64,000 bases of DNA from Stanieria sp. NIES-3757 (GTDB taxonomy: Bacteria; Cyanobacteriota; Cyanobacteriia; Cyanobacteriales; Xenococcaceae), in contig AP017375.1 of the NCBI GenBank assembly GCA_002355455.1, positions 2,790,001 through 2,854,000 on the forward strand. Direction: 5' to 3'. The translations under genes were made by a program, and so were the position numbers. The notes under the pieces are model-generated. The model saw only the letters and a list, made by a program, of their open reading frames with translations, searched no databases and had not been told where the DNA came from. Positions within the stretch are counted from its first letter, which is position 1; the number at the start of each line of letters is the position of its first letter. Of the stretch, positions 9,584 through 19,098 are shown in pieces.

Positions 9584-10519
9584 TTAATTTTTAGATTTAC
9601 TTGCAGTATTTGCTTGAATTTCTGCAATTTTTTCTTGAGTTTGTCGCATTTCCCGTCCCAAAGATTCGGTAACAAATTTAGGTAATTGGGCTGATTTAGA
9701 ATTAGCATGATTAAAATGATTCCAAGCATCTTGTAAAATCGAAACATCCTCTTTGTTTTTGCCAATTTTTCTTAAAATTTGACCTTTAAGATAAAAAAGT
9801 TCGGGATTTTCTGGCGCGAGACCTAATGCTCGCTCGACAAATTCTAAAGCGCGGTCATATTTATCTAAATCTCGATAAGCTACTGCCAATCCTCGATCTA
9901 CTAAATAATTAGGGGCAGCAAATTTTTCAAAGCGCGCGATAGCTTGTTCTGGACTAGAAAAAGGTAGATTAACTGCTAGTAATAAATCCATATATCCTTT
10001 AATTAAATTTAATTCTGGATCGTTAGGATCGTTTGCCTCAGCAGCATCAAGGAATTTAAAAACTAACTGTAATTTATTAATTGCTCCTACAGGCCCTTCT
10101 TTTTCGTATATATAAGCTCCATCGAGAAAATGTCCGACGGCTAAATAAAGATTGCCTCTAACTGGATCGAGATTTTGTAATGCCTGAGCTTTTTCTAGAG
10201 TTTTGAGAGCGTATTTTTTCAGAGTTTCCCAATCTTCTTCGGTATAAGCTAAAGAAGCTTTCATAGCATAGACGAGAGGTTCATTAGCTTCTTTAGATTC
10301 TGCTAAAGTTAATTCTTGCCCGACTGTTTTATAATTGCCTTGTAAAAAAATAATTTTGAATGCAGATTCAGTATGTTCGCCAATATCACGAGTATTTTCA
10401 CTTCTAAAAGGATCGGCTGCTAATGCTGGAGAAGTTCCGCCAAAACAACTTATTCCAATCAGTAAACCTGTAGCTAAATAAGCTTTTTTATGCTCGATTA
10501 ACCGAAGAAGATTTTTCAT
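9584..10519 (-). CDS. Exported TPR protein (Sll0314/Alr1548-like)
   Basis: This 311-residue protein has an N-terminal signal peptide: a basic start, hydrophobic LATGLLIGISCFGG, and cleavage near ALAADP. Helical repeat segments follow. A clear TPR unit reads NYLVDRGLAVAYRDLDKYDRALEFVERALGLAPENPELFYL at about residues 205-245 (split in this description), and other repeats are weak. It resembles a cyanobacterial family known from Sll0314 and Alr1548, recognised from memory only. The function is unknown; a periplasmic or lumenal scaffold is plausible. It is isolated and convergent with the GGDEF-EAL gene. Confidence 0.8.
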   Translation of the reverse strand: MKNLLRLIEHKKAYLATGLLIGISCFGGTSPALAADPFRSENTRDIGEHTESAFKIIFLQGNYKTVGQELTLAESKEANEPLVYAMKASLAYTEEDWETLKKYALKTLEKAQALQNLDPVRGNLYLAVGHFLDGAYIYEKEGPVGAINKLQLVFKFLDAAEANDPNDPELNLIKGYMDLLLAVNLPFSSPEQAIARFEKFAAPNYLVDRGLAVAYRDLDKYDRALEFVERALGLAPENPELFYLKGQILRKIGKNKEDVSILQDAWNHFNHANSKSAQLPKFVTESLGREMRQTQEKIAEIQANTASKSKN

Positions 10520-10869
10520 ATTTTACAGTTTCTAAATTAATTAAAATTGACGTATTTAAAATTGGCTAGTTCCATAGAAATAAAAAAAAAGATTGTTTGC
10601 TCGAGTGAAAAAGTTTATTGACTTAAATATATATTGAGAGAATTAGATTTAAAATTTGTTTTTGAAAAAATATAAAAAAACTTAAAACAATAAAATATCG
10701 ATATTAACAAGTAAAATAAAAATAAAAGCTGATAGTTTTAATGAAGTATAAAATTAACCTAAAAAATTTTATTAAAATTATTCCAATTTGCTAGTTTTTT
10801 AATGAAAGCGATCGCTTTACGAGACTAGGCAATTAACTACCGACACACTATCTTTTCTATCATTAACTG
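10520..10869. other. AT-rich divergent intergenic region
   Basis: A 350-base, very AT-rich divergent region lies between the TPR gene (minus) and the ABC ATPase gene (plus). It holds a 14-base palindrome, AAAGCGATCGCTTT, near 10804, built around a HIP1 octamer. No gene is seen. Promoters for both flanking genes must be here, but none is distinctive. Confidence 0.5.
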
Positions 10870-11526
10870 ATGCTTTCTCTTAAAAACCTGGTTTATCATC
10901 CGACAGCTACACCTATTCCCATTCTGAAAAAAATTAATTTAGAATTAGCCCCTCAAGAATTAGGCTTAATTATTGGACCTAGCGGTTCTGGAAAAACTAC
11001 TCTACTAGAAATTTTAGCAGGGCTGGCAGAGAGAACAGGAGGAGATATTTACTGGCGTACTCAAGAACTTACTGCAATCCACTTACAACAATTAGCAGGG
11101 ATTGTGTTTCAGTTTCCCGAAAGGCATTTTTGTGGTAGTACCATTTTAGAAGAATTACGTTTAGGTCATCCCGAATTAGGAACTGAAAGGGTTAAAGAAG
11201 CTTTGAGCGAAGTAGGGTTAGATCATCTTTCTTTTCAAACTTCTCCTCACGATCTTAGTGGTGGACAACAACGCCGTTTAGCTTTAGCAGTTCAATTAAT
11301 TCGTCAACCAAATATTTTGATGTTAGATGAACCAACGGCAGGCTTAGATTGGTCAATGCGGATACAGTTGACCAAACTACTGGCAAAACTAAAAGAACAT
11401 TGGACATTACTAGTTGTAACTCATGATGCTGGTGAATTGGCAAAAATTGCTGATCGCATTTGGAAAATTGACCACGGTGAATTAAAATCTATCGATCCAG
11501 GTAGCTTGAACAATCCACAACTATGA
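10870..11526 (+). CDS. ABC transporter ATPase, ECF/CbiO-like
   Basis: This cytoplasmic ATPase subunit has 218 residues. Walker A GPSGSGKT is at 36-43, signature LSGGQQRR at 129-136, and Walker B ILMLDEP at 149-155, followed by the switch histidine in VVTHD. The Q-loop reads QFPERHF, a form typical of energy-coupling-factor and cobalt/vitamin importers (EcfA/CbiO) rather than exporters. No membrane or substrate-binding partner lies nearby, so the substrate is unknown. The stop overlaps the rsmG start by four bases (ATGA), implying translational coupling. Confidence 0.85.
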   Translation: MLSLKNLVYHPTATPIPILKKINLELAPQELGLIIGPSGSGKTTLLEILAGLAERTGGDIYWRTQELTAIHLQQLAGIVFQFPERHFCGSTILEELRLGHPELGTERVKEALSEVGLDHLSFQTSPHDLSGGQQRRLALAVQLIRQPNILMLDEPTAGLDWSMRIQLTKLLAKLKEHWTLLVVTHDAGELAKIADRIWKIDHGELKSIDPGSLNNPQL

Positions 11527-12263
11527 GGGAAACCAATCCAGAGAATTTGCCAGAAATGTCAGAAATTTGGCAAAAAACCCTACAATGGCAGCCCAATAAT
11601 CGACAACAACAATACTTTATTCAGATTTATCAAGAAATTATTCAAGGTAACCGCAAACTCAATCTGACTAGGATTACTTCGCCTGAAGAGTTTTGGGAAA
11701 AACATCTTTGGGATTCTTTGGCAGGTTTATTAGATTTTCCCCTAGATACTCATCCGAAACTCAATGTGATTGACATTGGCACAGGAGGAGGATTTCCAGG
11801 GTTACCGATGGCTGTAGTATTTCCCCACTGGCAAGTTACTCTGTTAGATTCGACCAGGAAAAAAATCGCTTTTTTAAGCAATTTAGCTAGTAAGATTGGT
11901 CTTACTAATGTAAAAACGTTAGTAGCCAGAGCAGAAGTAATCGGACAACAACTACAACATCGAGAAACTTACGATTTGGCAACTATTAGAGCAGTAGGAA
12001 CAGCTTCGGTTTGTGCTGAATATGCCCTACCCTTAGTAAAATTGGGTGGTTTAGCCATACTTTATCGTGGACACTGGCAAGCAGAAGATACTGAAGCTTT
12101 AGAATCAGTCGCTAGTGAGTTGGGTAGTAAAATTGAAGCGATCGCAGCTTTAACTACTCCGATTACTCATAGCATTCGTCACTGTATTTATTTACGCAAG
12201 CATTCTCCTACTCCCAAGCAATATCCCCGTGCCGTTGGTGTACCAAATCAGCAACCGCTTTGA
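11523..12263 (+). CDS. rsmG: 16S rRNA (guanine-527 N7)-methyltransferase
   Basis: RsmG (GidB) methylates G527 of 16S rRNA using SAM. The 246-residue product contains the family segment NRKLNLTRITSPEEFWEKHLWDSL and the SAM-binding glycine loop VIDIGTGGGFPGLPMA, followed by VTLLDSTRKKIAFL and ATIRAVG. Length and motifs match the family, with a short C-terminal tail (YPRAVGVPNQQPL) also usual in cyanobacteria. It overlaps the upstream ABC ATPase by four bases. Confidence 0.94.
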   Translation: MRETNPENLPEMSEIWQKTLQWQPNNRQQQYFIQIYQEIIQGNRKLNLTRITSPEEFWEKHLWDSLAGLLDFPLDTHPKLNVIDIGTGGGFPGLPMAVVFPHWQVTLLDSTRKKIAFLSNLASKIGLTNVKTLVARAEVIGQQLQHRETYDLATIRAVGTASVCAEYALPLVKLGGLAILYRGHWQAEDTEALESVASELGSKIEAIAALTTPITHSIRHCIYLRKHSPTPKQYPRAVGVPNQQPL

Positions 12264-12344
12264 ATCAGTTATCAGGAAGTAAAAAGTAAAAAGGTTTATC
12301 TGCTATAGGCTGTGGACGAACAATCGACCATTAACAAAGAACTT

Positions 12345-12701
12345 ATGAATTTAAGAAGTATGAATGTAAAGAAAATTGTAATTATTGGGATGATTATTTC
12401 AATTTATTGGTTAATTTACCCTCATCATTCCGTTTTTGCCTCAGATTTAGATACAGGAGCTAAGATTTTTGAAGTTAATTGTGCTGGTTGTCATCTTCAC
12501 GGTGGCAATATTGTCCGTAGGGGGAAAAATTTAAAACAGAAGACATTACAAAAAAATAAACTAGATTCAGTAGAAGCGATCGCTTCGCTAGTCACTCATG
12601 GTAAAAATAATATGCCAGCCTATCAAGACCGTCTTGAGTTAGCAGAAATAGAAGCAGTAGCAAATTATGTTCTTCAACAAGCTCAAGCTGGCTGGAAATA
12701 A
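12345..12701 (+). CDS. Cytochrome c6-like haem protein
   Basis: This small exported c-type cytochrome probably sits in the thylakoid lumen or periplasm. After a signal peptide (IVIIGMIISIYWLI, cleavage near VFASDL) the mature domain has the haem motif CAGCH and the axial-ligand region NNMPAY, ending QQAQAGWK as in PetJ proteins. In classical c6 the segment before the ligand reads YQVTNGKNAMP; here it is SLVTHGKNNMP, so leucine replaces the conserved glutamine. That substitution is reported for low-potential c6B/c6C-type proteins, so this may not be the plastocyanin substitute. The frame extends to a GTG at 12312; the ATG at 12345 (or 12360) is a better start. Confidence 0.85.
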   Translation: MNLRSMNVKKIVIIGMIISIYWLIYPHHSVFASDLDTGAKIFEVNCAGCHLHGGNIVRRGKNLKQKTLQKNKLDSVEAIASLVTHGKNNMPAYQDRLELAEIEAVANYVLQQAQAGWK

Positions 12702-12785
12702 AATACGATCAAAATGATGGATAAGTGTGTATGCTGATATAGGATTTAGAGGCAAGATTGTCCTCCGTTATCTACTGTTCGCTCT

Positions 12786-13634
12786 ATGATGATCTTTGGC
12801 TTTCAATTCCAGTCTCCTGGTCCAATTTTAGTTGAACTTGGTCCGATCGCTATTCGTTGGTATGGTTTTTTAATTGCTTCGGCGGTTTTAATTGGCGTAA
12901 CTCTTTGTCAATATTTAGCCAAACGTCGCGGTGTCAATCCTGATTTGTTAGGAGATTTAACCATCTGGTTAGTGCTTGCTGCGATTCCCTGTGCCAGACT
13001 CTATTATGTTTTGTTTGAGTGGGAAGAATATTCCCAAAGACCAGAAGATATTATTGCAATTTGGAAAGGTGGCATTGCTATTCATGGAGCAATCATCGGT
13101 GGTACGATCGCATCAATTATTTTTGCTCGCCTCAATAAAGTTTCTTTTTGGCAATTAATGGATTTAGTTGTTCCTGGTTTAAGTTTAGGTCAGGCGATTG
13201 GAAGATGGGGTAACTTCTTTAACTCTGAAGCTTTTGGTCGTCCTACTGATTTACCTTGGAAACTGTATATTCCTCCTAGTCGTCGTCCATTAGACTATCT
13301 CAACTACGAATATTTTCATCCTACTTTTCTCTACGAATCGATTTGGAATTTATTAGTTTTTGTTTTGCTGTTGTCGCTGTTTTTTTGGGGATTAAAAAAT
13401 AAAGGCAAGTTACCTGTCGGGGCATTAGCTTGTATTTATCTTCTTAGCTATAGTCTCGGTCGGGTTTGGATTGAAGGGTTACGAACTGATAGTTTGATGC
13501 TTGGACCCTTAAGAATTGCTCAAATTGTTAGTTTAAGCGCGATCGCTCTTAGTTTGTTAGGATTAGTTTGGCTTTATTGGTGGAAACGTCCTCTTCCTGA
13601 TGTAGTCTCTTCTTCGCGTAGGACTAATGGCTAA
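12786..13634 (+). CDS. lgt: Prolipoprotein diacylglyceryl transferase
   Basis: Lgt transfers diacylglycerol from phosphatidylglycerol to the lipobox cysteine of prelipoproteins in the cytoplasmic membrane. The 282-residue polytopic protein has the Lgt signature [17 protein letters not shown] at about 137-153 with the essential arginine and asparagine, plus [12 protein letters not shown] and the C-terminal [15 protein letters not shown]. About seven hydrophobic segments are visible. The ATG at 12786 is followed by a second ATG codon; either may be used. It overlaps cobM by eight bases, so the two are cotranscribed. Confidence 0.95.
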   Translation: MMIFGFQFQSPGPILVELGPIAIRWYGFLIASAVLIGVTLCQYLAKRRGVNPDLLGDLTIWLVLAAIPCARLYYVLFEWEEYSQRPEDIIAIWKGGIAIHGAIIGGTIASIIFARLNKVSFWQLMDLVVPGLSLGQAIGRWGNFFNSEAFGRPTDLPWKLYIPPSRRPLDYLNYEYFHPTFLYESIWNLLVFVLLLSLFFWGLKNKGKLPVGALACIYLLSYSLGRVWIEGLRTDSLMLGPLRIAQIVSLSAIALSLLGLVWLYWWKRPLPDVVSSSRRTNG

Positions 13635-14427
13635 TTTAAATTCTTTTTCTGATTCTCAAAATTCTCTCAAACCTGGTGTTTATATTATCGGTGCGGGCCC
13701 TGGCGATCCTGAATTACTAACTATTAAAGCCTACAAAATTCTTCGACAAGCTGATGTAATTCTTTATGCTAATTCCTTAGTTCCCAAGCAAATGTTACAG
13801 GATGTTCGTCCTGATGCTGAATTAATTCCGACAGGTAATAAAACCTTAGAGGAAATTGTTCCTTTGATGATCGAGCGAATTAAAGCAAATTTAGTTGTAG
13901 TTCGACTTCATTCAGGTGATTTGAGTCTTTATAGTGCCATTAATGAACAAATACAAGCTTTAGCTGCTGCGGAAATTTCTTTTGAATTAATTCCAGGAAT
14001 AAGTGCCTTTCAAGCTGCTGCTGCTAAACTAAGTACAGAATTAACTATACCTGAATTAGTCCAGACTATTATTTTAACGAGAGTCAGTGGTGCTGCTTCT
14101 GCTGTGCCTGAATCAGAAGAATTAGCTTCTTTAGCTGCCCATCAAGCTAGTTTATGTCTTTATTTAGCTGCCCGTCACGTTGAGGTTGCCCAACAAAAAC
14201 TACTGCAACATTATCCTTCTGATACACCTGTCGCAATTTGTTATCGTCTTGGTTGGGAAGATGAACAAATGTGGGTAGTACCTTTAGAAGAAATGGTAGC
14301 TGTCTCACAAGCTAATAACTTGATCCGTACAACTTTATATTTGATTAGTCCTGCTTTACAAAAAGCTAGTCCAAGTCGTTCTCGTTTGTATCATCCTCAG
14401 CATTCCCATTTATTTCGCCCACGTTAA
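13627..14427 (+). CDS. cobM: Precorrin-4 C11-methyltransferase
   Basis: CobM/CbiF adds a methyl group at C-11 of (cobalt-)precorrin-4 in corrin ring synthesis. The 266-residue protein has the tetrapyrrole-methylase landmarks: [18 protein letters not shown] near the N-terminus, [18 protein letters not shown], and [13 protein letters not shown], the SAM pocket. The order and the LVPKQML segment fit CobM better than other corrin methylases. No other cobalamin genes lie in the window, as is common in cyanobacteria, where they are scattered. It overlaps lgt by eight bases. Confidence 0.93.
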   Translation: MANLNSFSDSQNSLKPGVYIIGAGPGDPELLTIKAYKILRQADVILYANSLVPKQMLQDVRPDAELIPTGNKTLEEIVPLMIERIKANLVVVRLHSGDLSLYSAINEQIQALAAAEISFELIPGISAFQAAAAKLSTELTIPELVQTIILTRVSGAASAVPESEELASLAAHQASLCLYLAARHVEVAQQKLLQHYPSDTPVAICYRLGWEDEQMWVVPLEEMVAVSQANNLIRTTLYLISPALQKASPSRSRLYHPQHSHLFRPR

Positions 14428-14720
14428 TCAGTTAATCAATATCTAGATTGTACTAGCCAGAATTTCTGCATCTCTCGAAAGAGAAGAATATGCGTTTAAG
14501 CCAGACAAATGCTGCCCAAATCATCCAAAATTTTTTTTACGAATCACTTTTGTAAAAGGAACTACGGAATATCTTCATTTACCTCGCCTAATTTGCTTAT
14601 CTAAGTATATAACTACTAAATCATTGTTAAGAAATACTAAGAAGATTGATTCTATTATCTAGGATTAAATTCATTTGGCTGATTAGGATTAGCTTTTTAT
14701 CACCGAGGAAATAAAAAAAT

Positions 14721-16163
14721 ATGGAGTTTTTAACTGACACAGTAATACTCTCACGCCTACAATTTGCCTTAACAGCTATTTTTCATATGCTTTGGCCAGT
14801 TTTGACTACTGGTATGGCAATTTATCTAATTGTGGTCGAGGGTTTATGGCTCAAAACTCGGAATAAAAATTATTATTATCACGCTCGTTTTTGGTCAAAA
14901 CTATATGTTCTTAATTTTGGCATTGGGGTAGCGTCGGGAATTCCGATGGAATTTCAATTTGGTACGAACTGGACTCCTTTTTCCCAAGCTGTAGGAGATT
15001 TTTTCGGCTCTGTTTTAGGCTTTGAAGCTTCGATGGCGTTTATGCTTGAAGCTGGTTTTTTAGGCATTATGCTGTTTGGTTGGGAACGAGTTCCGCCTGT
15101 GGTGCATTATTTTGCCACAATCATGGTAGCTTTAGGAGCAAATTTATCTATTTTTTGGATTTTAAGTGCAAATTCTTGGTTGCAAACTCCTGCTGGAGGG
15201 CAATTCATTGACGGTCACTTTGTAGTAGGCGATTACTTCCAGGCAATTTTTAATCCTTTTATGCTCAATAGTGTTCTTCATATGTTCTTTGCAACTTTGG
15301 AGACTTCGTTATTTGTCATTGGCGGAATTAGTGCTTGGTACATTCTGAATCAAAAGAATTCCGAATTTTTTGCTCTTTCTCTAAAAATCGTTTTGGCGAT
15401 TGCGATCGCGGTTACTCCTCTACAAATTTACATTGGACATTTAAGTGGCGAACAAGTTTATCATCACCAACCAACTAAATTAGCAGCGATGGAAGCTCAA
15501 TGGGAAACAATTCCTGCGGGAGAATCTCCTGCTTGGAGTGCGATCGCTCTACCCAATGATCGAGCAGAAAAAAATGACTGGGAAATCTCTATTCCTGGTT
15601 TACTAAGCTACATCCTCGAAATCAAACCCCAACTATCCGAACCCGTTTTAGGTTTAAAAGAATATGCTCCAGAAGATCGACCTCATCAAATTGGGTTGAT
15701 TTATTATGCCTTTAGAATCATGATCGCGATCGGCTTTTTTTTAGCTGGTTTGATGGCGGTAACAACCTTACAATGGTTACGAGGAAAGCTTTCACCAGAC
15801 AAGATCACTCAACAACGCTGGTTACTTAGAATTTGGATGTTAGCTGCACCTTTAGGCTATATTGCCGTTGAATCTGGCTGGATTGTACGTTGTGTGGGTA
15901 GACAACCTTGGACGGTTTACGGAGAAATTCGCACGGTTGATGCTGCTTCTCAGTTACCTGCTAGTAATGTACTTACTTCTCTGACTGTTTTTGCGATTGT
16001 CTACAGTATTTTGTTTGTTTTCGCACTTTATTTTGGTAGTCGCATTATTCGGATTGGCCCTAACTTTAATTTACCTGTACCGGGAGAAGAAGTTGCTGAA
16101 GAATTAGATACTACGCCAGCCGAACATCGTCCCGATAGTCGTCCTGTAGAAGCACAACAATAG
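14721..16163 (+). CDS. cydA: Cytochrome bd-type quinol oxidase subunit I
   Basis: Subunit I carries the three haems and oxidises quinol, reducing oxygen to water without proton pumping. The 480-residue membrane protein begins with the conserved RLQFALTAIFHMLWPVLTTG, which holds a haem-ligand histidine, and includes ASGIPMEFQFGTNW, GFEASMAFMLEAGF and the GRQPWTVYGEIRT segment of the C-terminal quinol-binding side. The quinol loop is short, as in cyanide-insensitive (CIO) oxidases, rather than the long E. coli form. An ACCGAGGAAAT ribosome site precedes the ATG. cydB follows after 12 bases. In cyanobacteria this oxidase is a respiratory or photoprotective electron sink. Confidence 0.95.
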   Translation: MEFLTDTVILSRLQFALTAIFHMLWPVLTTGMAIYLIVVEGLWLKTRNKNYYYHARFWSKLYVLNFGIGVASGIPMEFQFGTNWTPFSQAVGDFFGSVLGFEASMAFMLEAGFLGIMLFGWERVPPVVHYFATIMVALGANLSIFWILSANSWLQTPAGGQFIDGHFVVGDYFQAIFNPFMLNSVLHMFFATLETSLFVIGGISAWYILNQKNSEFFALSLKIVLAIAIAVTPLQIYIGHLSGEQVYHHQPTKLAAMEAQWETIPAGESPAWSAIALPNDRAEKNDWEISIPGLLSYILEIKPQLSEPVLGLKEYAPEDRPHQIGLIYYAFRIMIAIGFFLAGLMAVTTLQWLRGKLSPDKITQQRWLLRIWMLAAPLGYIAVESGWIVRCVGRQPWTVYGEIRTVDAASQLPASNVLTSLTVFAIVYSILFVFALYFGSRIIRIGPNFNLPVPGEEVAEELDTTPAEHRPDSRPVEAQQ

Positions 16164-16175
16164 TTATTTAGAATC

Positions 16176-17186
16176 ATGGAATCTCTTCAATATTTTTTAC
16201 CCCAGGTTTGGTTTTTTGTTTTGGCACTGTTTTTATTTCTTTATGTGATGTTAGATGGATTCGATTTGGGTGTAGGAATTCTCTCAATCACAGCCTCTAC
16301 AGAAGAACGTCGCGGAATGTTAATGACTAGTTTGGGCAATGTTTGGGATGCTAATGAAACTTGGTTAGTTTTGATGGGTGGTGCTTTATTTGGTGCGTTT
16401 CCTTTGGCTTATGGCACAATTCTTCAGGCTTTATACATTCCCGTAATGGTGATGATTTTTGGTTTAATTTTTCGCGCCGTCGCTTTTGAATTTCGTGAAA
16501 ATGCTAGAACTAAGGTATTTTGGAATATCGCTTTTGGTGGTGGTAGTTTTTTAGCTGCACTGGGACAAGGTTTTGCTCTGGGAGCAATTTTACAAGGTAT
16601 TGCAGTAGATGATGCTGGACACTTTATTGGTGGAACTTGGGACTGGTTAAGCTTGCGATCGCTTTTAACTGCTTTAACTTTGATTCAGGGTTATGTTTTG
16701 ATTGGTTCGACTTATCTGATTACAAAAACAGAGGGAGATTTACAAGCTACTCATTATTGGACTGCTAGAATTTCGGCAGTAACGACTTTTATCGGTGCAG
16801 TTTATTTAACCATTACCACTCCAATATTTTCTGAAAGCGCGCGAGCCAGATTGTTTGATCCTCCCTTAGTTTATATCTTTGCTTTAATTCCTTTATTGGG
16901 AGCTTTGTTAATCTTTTTGCTGCTCAGAAGTCTTTATTTAAAGCAAGAAAGAAGACCGTTTGTCTGGACTTTATTGCTGTTTTTGGTGTCATTTATTGGT
17001 TTGGGGTTAGTTATTTTTCCCTATATCATTCCGACTCAAATTACAATTTACCAAGCTGCTGCCAGTCCTAGCTCTTTGGTGTTTATGATTATTTTTATCG
17101 GTTTTTTAATTCCTATTATGCTGGCTTACAACATCTATAACTATATTGTGTTTCGAGGCAAAGTTGTTAGTATTGAGCCAGAATAA
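16176..17186 (+). CDS. cydB: Cytochrome bd-type quinol oxidase subunit II
   Basis: Subunit II is the structural partner of CydA. The 336-residue polytopic protein begins with the family segment LFLYVMLDGFDLGVGIL and then GNVWDANETWLVLMGGALFGAFP, the strongest CydB signature. Further conserved parts are AVAFEFRENARTKVFW and the C-terminal helix ending YNYIVFRG. It is 12 bases downstream of cydA, same strand. It converges with recN with only 14 bases between the stops. No CydX-like small subunit is evident next to it. Confidence 0.95.
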   Translation: MESLQYFLPQVWFFVLALFLFLYVMLDGFDLGVGILSITASTEERRGMLMTSLGNVWDANETWLVLMGGALFGAFPLAYGTILQALYIPVMVMIFGLIFRAVAFEFRENARTKVFWNIAFGGGSFLAALGQGFALGAILQGIAVDDAGHFIGGTWDWLSLRSLLTALTLIQGYVLIGSTYLITKTEGDLQATHYWTARISAVTTFIGAVYLTITTPIFSESARARLFDPPLVYIFALIPLLGALLIFLLLRSLYLKQERRPFVWTLLLFLVSFIGLGLVIFPYIIPTQITIYQAAASPSSLVFMIIFIGFLIPIMLAYNIYNYIVFRGKVVSIEPE

Positions 17187-17200
17187 TCTGATTACTGGTA

Positions 17201-18970
17201 TTAACTAGTTTGAGTTTGTTGCTGACGGTAATTGGCAGCTTTATTAAGAAGAGAATCGGCAAAAGAAACAGCTTCATCGGCAGAATGTCCACCAGTTAAT
17301 TGAGCTAATTCCTCTCGACGCATGAAATGATTTTCTAACGTTTGAATTCTGACTACGGTACGCAGATCTGGCAAAGAAGAATCTCCATTTTGTACAGAAT
17401 AACTTGCCAAAGATTCTTCAATAATCTGTTTTTCTACTTTAAAATGAATATCCGCCATCGCAGCAATCAAAGGTTGATGGGTAACGCATAAAACTTGATG
17501 TTGTTGACTTAGTTGGTGTAGTTTTTCTGCGATCGCTTGAGCTACTTTTCCTGATACTCCTGCATCGATTTCATCAAAGATTAGGGTGCTAGAATTATTT
17601 TCTGCATCGGAGAAACAGGCTTTTAATGCCAAGAGAAAACGACTCATCTCCCCACCAGAGGCAATAATGGAAAGGGGTTGGACTTCTTCTCCAGCATTGG
17701 GACTAAAATAAAACACAACTTTGTCTATGCCTTTGGCTGTAGCTGCAATTGGAATTAAACGACATTCAAAGACAACTTTAGCCATCGCCAAGGGTTTTAG
17801 TTCTTTAACTAACTGTTTTTCGAGTTTTTTGGCAGCAGTTTTACGTAATTGAGTTAATTGACTAGCAAGTTGATTATAATTAGCCTGTGCGGTTTGATAT
17901 TCTGCTTCTAAAACTTCAATCGATTGACCACTATCATTAAGTTCGGCTAACTCTTGTTGAAGTTGTTGGTAATAAGCGATCGCATCGGCTAAATTGGGGC
18001 CGTATTTACGGCAAATACGTTTTAATACTCTAATTCTTTCTTCTACTTCTGTCAGACGCTCTGGATCTGCTTCTAATCCTTCCCCATAGCTATTAATTTG
18101 TTGTCCTGCCTCAACGATTTGATTAATTCCTGAGCGAACCATTTCTAAAATAGCGTCTAAATCGCGGTCATAATCAACCATTTCTAGTAAAGTAGATTCC
18201 GCTTGAGCTAATAAATCGGCTGCTGCTGGTTCTTCTGTATCATTCTGATAAAGGATTTGATAAGTACGATAACTAAGCTTTTGTAAATCTACCACATGGG
18301 ATAAGCGATCGCGTTCTTGTTCGAGTTGTTCCAATTCGTCTTCTTCACCTAATTCGGCTTCTTGTAATTCTTTAATTTGATAAGATAAGATATCTTGTCT
18401 TTGTAATCGCTCTTGCTCCGATTGACGGCGTTTTTCTAAAGCTTGTTTGGTTTGTAAGCAAATTGCATAACTAGCAGTTACTTGTTCGCGCTGTTTTAGT
18501 AAAGATTTACCACCATATAAATCCAACAATTCCCTTTGCATTTCAGGAATTAACAGATTAACAGTTTGTCCTTGAGCGGTAATTTCTACCAAGCGATCGC
18601 GCAATTCACTAATTAACTGACGATTAGCAACTACTCCATTAACCCGACAACGAGAACGGAGATTACCATTATTATTGCTAATTTCTCGACTACAAATGAC
18701 ACTATCTTCATCTAAAGGCTCTAGTTCTTTTAGTTGTAGCCACTCGATCAGATTAGAGTCTACCTGGAAAGTTGCTTCAACAATCGCACGCTGACAACCA
18801 GCACGAATCATCCGATGATTAACTTTACCACCCAACGCCACATCAATCGCATCGAGAATAATTGATTTTCCTGCTCCAGTTTCACCCGTCAGAACATTTA
18901 AACCTCGGTCAAAATCTAATTCTAGACGGTCAATTAAAGCAAAATTACTAATTCTTAGACCTAATAGCAT
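17201..18970 (-). CDS. recN: DNA repair protein RecN
   Basis: RecN is an SMC-like ATPase for recombinational repair of double-strand breaks. The 589-residue protein has the N-terminal FALIDRLELDF and Walker A GETGAGKS (about 30-37), then a long central coiled coil (about 150-390, many glutamine and leucine heptads). The C-terminal ATPase half has the signature SGGEMSRFLLALK and Walker B TLIFDEIDAGVSG. All nucleotide-binding elements are intact. The ATG lies at 18970. The gene is convergent with cydB. Confidence 0.95.
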   Translation of the reverse strand: MLLGLRISNFALIDRLELDFDRGLNVLTGETGAGKSIILDAIDVALGGKVNHRMIRAGCQRAIVEATFQVDSNLIEWLQLKELEPLDEDSVICSREISNNNGNLRSRCRVNGVVANRQLISELRDRLVEITAQGQTVNLLIPEMQRELLDLYGGKSLLKQREQVTASYAICLQTKQALEKRRQSEQERLQRQDILSYQIKELQEAELGEEDELEQLEQERDRLSHVVDLQKLSYRTYQILYQNDTEEPAAADLLAQAESTLLEMVDYDRDLDAILEMVRSGINQIVEAGQQINSYGEGLEADPERLTEVEERIRVLKRICRKYGPNLADAIAYYQQLQQELAELNDSGQSIEVLEAEYQTAQANYNQLASQLTQLRKTAAKKLEKQLVKELKPLAMAKVVFECRLIPIAATAKGIDKVVFYFSPNAGEEVQPLSIIASGGEMSRFLLALKACFSDAENNSSTLIFDEIDAGVSGKVAQAIAEKLHQLSQQHQVLCVTHQPLIAAMADIHFKVEKQIIEESLASYSVQNGDSSLPDLRTVVRIQTLENHFMRREELAQLTGGHSADEAVSFADSLLNKAANYRQQQTQTS

Positions 18971-19047
18971 TTATAAAGAAATTATTTACTATACCCAGTT
19001 TGATTTTATTCAGAAGTTTAGTGTAGCGAAAGATAGCAAATAGAGCT

Positions 19048-19077
19048 TGTAGAGACGTAACATGTTATGTCTCCACA
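19048..19077. repeat. Short palindromic repeat (GTAGAGACGTAACATG type)
   Basis: A 30-base near-perfect palindrome lies between recN and bgtA; one arm reads TGTAGAGACGTAACATG and the other TTATGTCTCCACA. A diverged relative lies at 48980-49007. Sequences of this type recur between genes in many cyanobacteria. It could fold at the end of the bgtA transcript. Confidence 0.6.
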
Positions 19078-19098
19078 AAAGTCGACGGTACTTTATAA

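Noticed and set aside
14490-14555. 21-codon leader-like frame before cydA
   Set aside because: A purine-rich stretch precedes it, but the peptide shows no regulatory feature and lies 165 bases before cydA; chance is likelier.
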